Positions 5,289 to 7,237 of a DNA stretch of 7,237 nt are shown one piece after another (positions within the stretch are counted from its first letter, which is position 1; each line of letters starts with the position of its first letter). The stretch lies in NCBI GenBank assembly GCA_947623765.1, contig CANQIG010000096.1, forward strand, positions 1-7,237. Reading direction: 5' to 3'. The stretch is from an uncultured Clostridia bacterium. Its GTDB lineage: Bacteria; Bacillota; Clostridia; Oscillospirales; Acutalibacteraceae. Below the pieces are notes generated by a model. That model made no database searches, had not been told where the DNA came from, and was given only the letters and a program-made list of their open reading frames with translations. The translations under genes and the position numbers were made by a program.

Positions 5289-5453
5289 TTCCGCGCGGAC
5301 CGCGTCCGCCGTTTCGCGCGCAAGATGTTCGTCAAAGCCCGGCAGGCACGGCGCGGCGAGCGCGGATACGATCACGCTTTCGGTCCGCTCGGTTTTCGCG
5401 CCGGTCTCCAAAGCGCCTGCAAGCCCGATCAGCGCGCCGAAGATCTCCTCCAT
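4989..5453 (-). CDS. Cysteine-rich protein of unknown function, first gene of the Fe-S operon
   Basis: A 154-residue soluble protein I cannot assign to a named family. It starts MEEIFGALIGLAGALETGAK, which is probably helical. Its centre has C63-x2-C66-x3-C70 followed by GNTSDFDMARL and then C88, with further cysteines at 36, 100 and 119. The CxxCxxxC cluster suggests a metal or Fe-S site. The rest looks helical (REILGALCAAALSL, DALRETLDDIRTFQNLL). I see no signal peptide or membrane segment. The ATG at 5453 follows GGAAGGGGG with about 7 bases between. The frame could extend 15 codons to an upstream start at 5498, but that overlaps the -10 box. Its stop overlaps a ferredoxin-type ATG as ATGA, so in the ancestral arrangement it was translationally coupled to the ferredoxin-domain gene and the two proteins likely cooperate. 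A real gene is nearly certain; the function is open. Confidence 0.85.
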   Translation of the reverse strand: MEEIFGALIGLAGALETGAKTERTESVIVSALAAPCLPGFDEHLARETADAVRAEKFAVSPSCASCASPCGNTSDFDMARLAAEPPACRNVKREILGALCAAALSLQKGGRRPDLRLFCKALVLIRYPVREDALRETLDDIRTFQNLLEEDETV

Positions 5454-5488
5454 GCGGTTTCCCCCTTCCTTCGTCAGGTTTCTAATTG

Positions 5489-5517
5489 ATTGTAACACGG
5501 GCAGCGGGAGAAGTCAA
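5489..5517 (-). promoter_or_regulatory. Sigma-A promoter of the Cys-rich/ferredoxin operon
   Basis: On the minus strand TTGACT (5517-5512) and TACAAT (5494-5489) are separated by exactly 17 bases. Each differs from consensus by one base. Transcription would start near 5482, leaving a leader of about 28 bases before the ATG at 5453. No further promoter is evident before the ferredoxin-domain gene, so both genes probably depend on this one. Confidence 0.78.
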
Positions 5518-5572
5518 TGCGGGCGGGAGGGAGAAGGAGGGGATTTGGCGGGCGTTTTGCTTTGGAAAAAAT

Positions 5573-5588
5573 CCGTTGCAACGGCAAC
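5573..5588. promoter_or_regulatory. Palindromic element over the -35 box of the MATE promoter (candidate operator)
   Basis: CCGTTGCAACGG (5573-5584) is a perfect 12-bp palindrome. Overlapping it, GTTGC (5575-5579) and GCAAC (5584-5588) form an inverted repeat with a 4-base centre. Both cover the -35 hexamer TTGCAA. The shape resembles sites of dimeric MarR-type repressors, which often control MATE pumps, but no regulator gene lies nearby. Role inferred. Confidence 0.4.
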
Positions 5589-5604
5589 CGTTTGGGTGTA
5601 TAAT
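5576..5604 (+). promoter_or_regulatory. Sigma-A promoter of the MATE gene
   Basis: TTGCAA (5576-5581) and TATAAT (5599-5604) are 17 bases apart. A second inverted repeat, ACCGTTT (5587-5593) with AAACGGT (5608-5614), brackets the -10 box. Transcription should start within the A-run at about 5608-5611, only some 12-15 bases before the ATG at 5623. Confidence 0.78.
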
Positions 5605-5622
5605 GAAAAACGGTGATGCTAT

Positions 5623-7035
5623 ATGGTCAAACTGCGCCGTTTCATCGGCGGGAACAAAAAAGAAGTGGATATGACCGAGGGAAACATCGCGGGACATCTT
5701 CTCTCCTTCGCGCTGCCGCTTCTTGTGGGAAATGTTTTTCAACAGCTCTATAACGCCGTCGATACGTGGGTCGTCGGGAACTATGTGAGCAACGAGGCGT
5801 TTTCCGCCGTCGGGACGGTCGGGCCGATCATCAATATGCTGATCGGCTTCTTTCTCGGCCTTGCGAGCGGCGCGGGCGTTGTGATCTCGCAGTATTACGG
5901 CGCACACCGCTACGACAAGGTACAGGATACGGTGCACACTTCGATCCTGCTGACGCTGATCATGGCGGTGGCGTTCACAGTCCTCGGGATCGTGCTGACG
6001 CCGTTTCTCCTGCGCCTGATGAACACGCCGGCGGAGGTCTTCCCGGAGTCTTCCGCATATCTGACCATCTATTTCGCGGGCGTGATCGGGCTGATGATGT
6101 ACAACATGGGTTCCGGCATCCTGCGCGCAGTGGGCGACTCCAAACGGCCCTTCTATTTTCTCGTGGTCTCCGCCGTTTTGAACATCATTCTCGATCTTCT
6201 CTTTGTGCTTGCGTTCCATATGGGGGTCAGCGGCGTGGCGTTTGCGACGGTGATCTCGCAGTGCGTCTCGGCGGTGCTCGTCACGGTGACGCTGATGCGC
6301 GCCGATTCCTCGGTGAAGCTTAGCTGGCGGAAGCTGAAGATCCATCTGGATATGCTCGCGAAGATCGTCAAGGTGGGGATCCCCGCCGCGATCCAGATGG
6401 CGATCACGGCGTTCTCGAATATCTTTGTGCAGTCCTACATCAACTATTTCGGCGCGGACTGTATGTCCGGGTGGACGGCCTACAACAAGATCGACCAGCT
6501 GATCTGGCTGCCAATGCAGTCGCTGGCGCTCGCCGCGACGACGTTTGTTGGTCAGAACCTCGGGCTCGGGAGAGTGGAGCGCGCGAAGAAGGGCATCCGT
6601 ACGGCGTTCCTCATGGCGGTCGCGGGCACGGTCCTCTGCATGATCCCCTGTATGCTCTTTGCCGGGCCGCTCGTCGCGTTTTTCAACAGCAAGCCCGAGG
6701 TCGTCGACTACGGCGTTCTGCTGCTGCACTGGATCACGCCGTTCTACTTCCTGCCCTGCATCAACCAGATCTATTCCGGCGCGCTGCGCGGCGCGGGGAA
6801 CAGCCGCGCGCCGATGCTCATCATGCTGGCTTCATTCGTCGTGTTCCGGCAGATCTATCTCTTTGTCGTCGCGAATTTTATCTCGAACACCATTGTGCCC
6901 ATCGCCATGAGCTACCCCGCGGGCTGGTTCCTTTGCAGCGCGCTGACGCTGCTCTATTACCGCAGGGTGCATCTCGCGAGCTCGCGCCTTGTGGAGGACG
7001 AGCCGCAAGAAGCCGAACAGGCAGAACAGGCGTAG
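5623..7035 (+). CDS. MATE family multidrug efflux transporter
   Basis: A 470-residue membrane protein with the twelve hydrophobic segments and two-fold internal repeat of the MATE family. Equivalent pieces recur in the two halves: LRAVGDSKRP (167-176) with LRGAGNSRAP (388-397), and the segment from SQYYGAHR (89-96) with GQNLGLGRVERAKKG (310-324). The N-terminal FALPLLVGNVFQQLYNAVDT (29-48) is the classic first segment. Such pumps export drugs or cationic metabolites using a Na+ or H+ gradient; the substrate cannot be read here. The tail after the last membrane segment is acidic (EDEPQEAEQAEQA). The start is uncertain. ATG 5623 has GGTGAT at 5612-5617, which fits the anti-SD but would sit at the very 5' end of the mRNA. 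ATG 5671 (MTEGN) has a weaker AAGAAG and gives 454 residues. The stop codon forms part of the next gene's RBS, so the pair is likely an operon. Confidence 0.94.
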   Translation: MVKLRRFIGGNKKEVDMTEGNIAGHLLSFALPLLVGNVFQQLYNAVDTWVVGNYVSNEAFSAVGTVGPIINMLIGFFLGLASGAGVVISQYYGAHRYDKVQDTVHTSILLTLIMAVAFTVLGIVLTPFLLRLMNTPAEVFPESSAYLTIYFAGVIGLMMYNMGSGILRAVGDSKRPFYFLVVSAVLNIILDLLFVLAFHMGVSGVAFATVISQCVSAVLVTVTLMRADSSVKLSWRKLKIHLDMLAKIVKVGIPAAIQMAITAFSNIFVQSYINYFGADCMSGWTAYNKIDQLIWLPMQSLALAATTFVGQNLGLGRVERAKKGIRTAFLMAVAGTVLCMIPCMLFAGPLVAFFNSKPEVVDYGVLLLHWITPFYFLPCINQIYSGALRGAGNSRAPMLIMLASFVVFRQIYLFVVANFISNTIVPIAMSYPAGWFLCSALTLLYYRRVHLASSRLVEDEPQEAEQAEQA

Positions 7036-7045
7036 GAGGGCAGGA

Positions 7046-7237
7046 ATGGATCAGTTTTCAAGGACGCGGCGCGTGATCGGGCCGGAGGCGGTGCGTCGCC
7101 TTGCCGCCTGCCGCGTCGCGGTGTTCGGGCTCGGCGGCGTGGGCTCCTACGCCGTAGAGGCGCTCGCGCGGGGCGGGATCGGCGGGCTGGACCTGATCGA
7201 CGACGACAAGGTCTGCCTGACGAACCTGAACCGCCAG
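7046..7237 (+). CDS. tcdA: ThiF/MoeB-family protein, probable tRNA threonylcarbamoyladenosine dehydratase (TcdA); 3' end cut by window
   Basis: Only the first 64 codons are present. MDQFSRTRRVIGPEAVRRL leads into the nucleotide-binding motif GLGGVGS (28-34), then VEALARGGIGGLDLIDDD and CLTNLNRQ (57-64). This is the E1-like adenylation fold. The short N-terminal lead before the glycine-rich loop and the VCLTNLNRQ segment favour TcdA (CsdL/YgdL) over ThiF or MoeB. TcdA uses ATP to cyclise t6A at position 37 of ANN-decoding tRNAs into ct6A in the cytoplasm. The ATG at 7046 lies 10 bases after the MATE stop, and the RBS (TAGGAGGG) includes that stop codon, so translation is probably coupled. The catalytic cysteine region and C terminus are outside the window. 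Confidence 0.88.
   Translation, partial: MDQFSRTRRVIGPEAVRRLAACRVAVFGLGGVGSYAVEALARGGIGGLDLIDDDKVCLTNLNRQ

Noticed and set aside
5482..6729. A 415-codon open frame on the minus strand opposite the MATE gene
   Set aside because: It is very rich in His, Arg, Asp and Glu without any family-like order, which is typical of the complement of a GC-rich membrane-protein gene. The plus strand there has clear MATE motifs, a promoter and an RBS-linked downstream gene.

Overview
The window reads as a chromosomal stretch from a GC-rich anaerobic member of the Bacillota (Clostridia; a gut or rumen Oscillospirales-type bacterium is my guess). The pointers are GGAGG-type ribosome binding sites, sigma-A promoters with 17-bp spacers, an HxlR/flavin-reductase pair, ferredoxin-type Fe-S proteins, a cellulase lipoprotein and a GH120-like beta-helix glycosidase. 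By eye GC is about 60%. I see no rRNA, tRNA, CRISPR array, insertion sequence or phage gene. No gene-free gap exceeds 170 bases.

Layout. 1-2746 (minus strand): a carbohydrate block made of a secreted GH5 endoglucanase lipoprotein with its own promoter, a histidine-family phosphatase, and a right-handed beta-helix protein resembling GH120 beta-xylosidases that runs off the left edge. 2779-3875: an HxlR regulator facing a flavin-reductase-like FMN protein. Their promoters overlap on one palindromic -10 box next to inverted repeats that look like an operator, and a strong terminator follows the reductase gene. 3899-5517 (minus strand): a small operon of a cysteine-rich protein I do not recognise and a ferredoxin-domain protein, originally joined by an ATGA stop/start overlap. 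5573-7237 (plus strand): a MATE efflux pump followed 10 bases later by the start of a ThiF/TcdA-type enzyme, which runs off the right edge.

The main anomaly is a tandem duplication of about 0.3 kb at 4658-5288. It covers the 3' half of the cysteine-rich gene, the ATGA overlap and the first ten ferredoxin codons. Its end points carry the same 9-bp sequence (ATTTTTCCG), and the junction looks like a decayed recombinant of the two. Both full genes survive. Between them lie a truncated, frameshifted copy of the cysteine-rich gene and a ten-codon ferredoxin fragment. The frameshift opens a reading frame into the ferredoxin gene, so automatic gene calling may place its start about 350 bases too early.

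Working together: the GH5 enzyme would cut beta-glucan or xyloglucan outside the cell and the beta-helix enzyme would trim oligosaccharides inside. The HxlR/FMN pair looks like an autoregulated redox or electrophile response. The cysteine-rich and Fe-S proteins probably act as partners in an unknown metal or electron-transfer job. I found no complete unknown defence or mobile system; the Cys-rich/ferredoxin pair is the best candidate for something undescribed.
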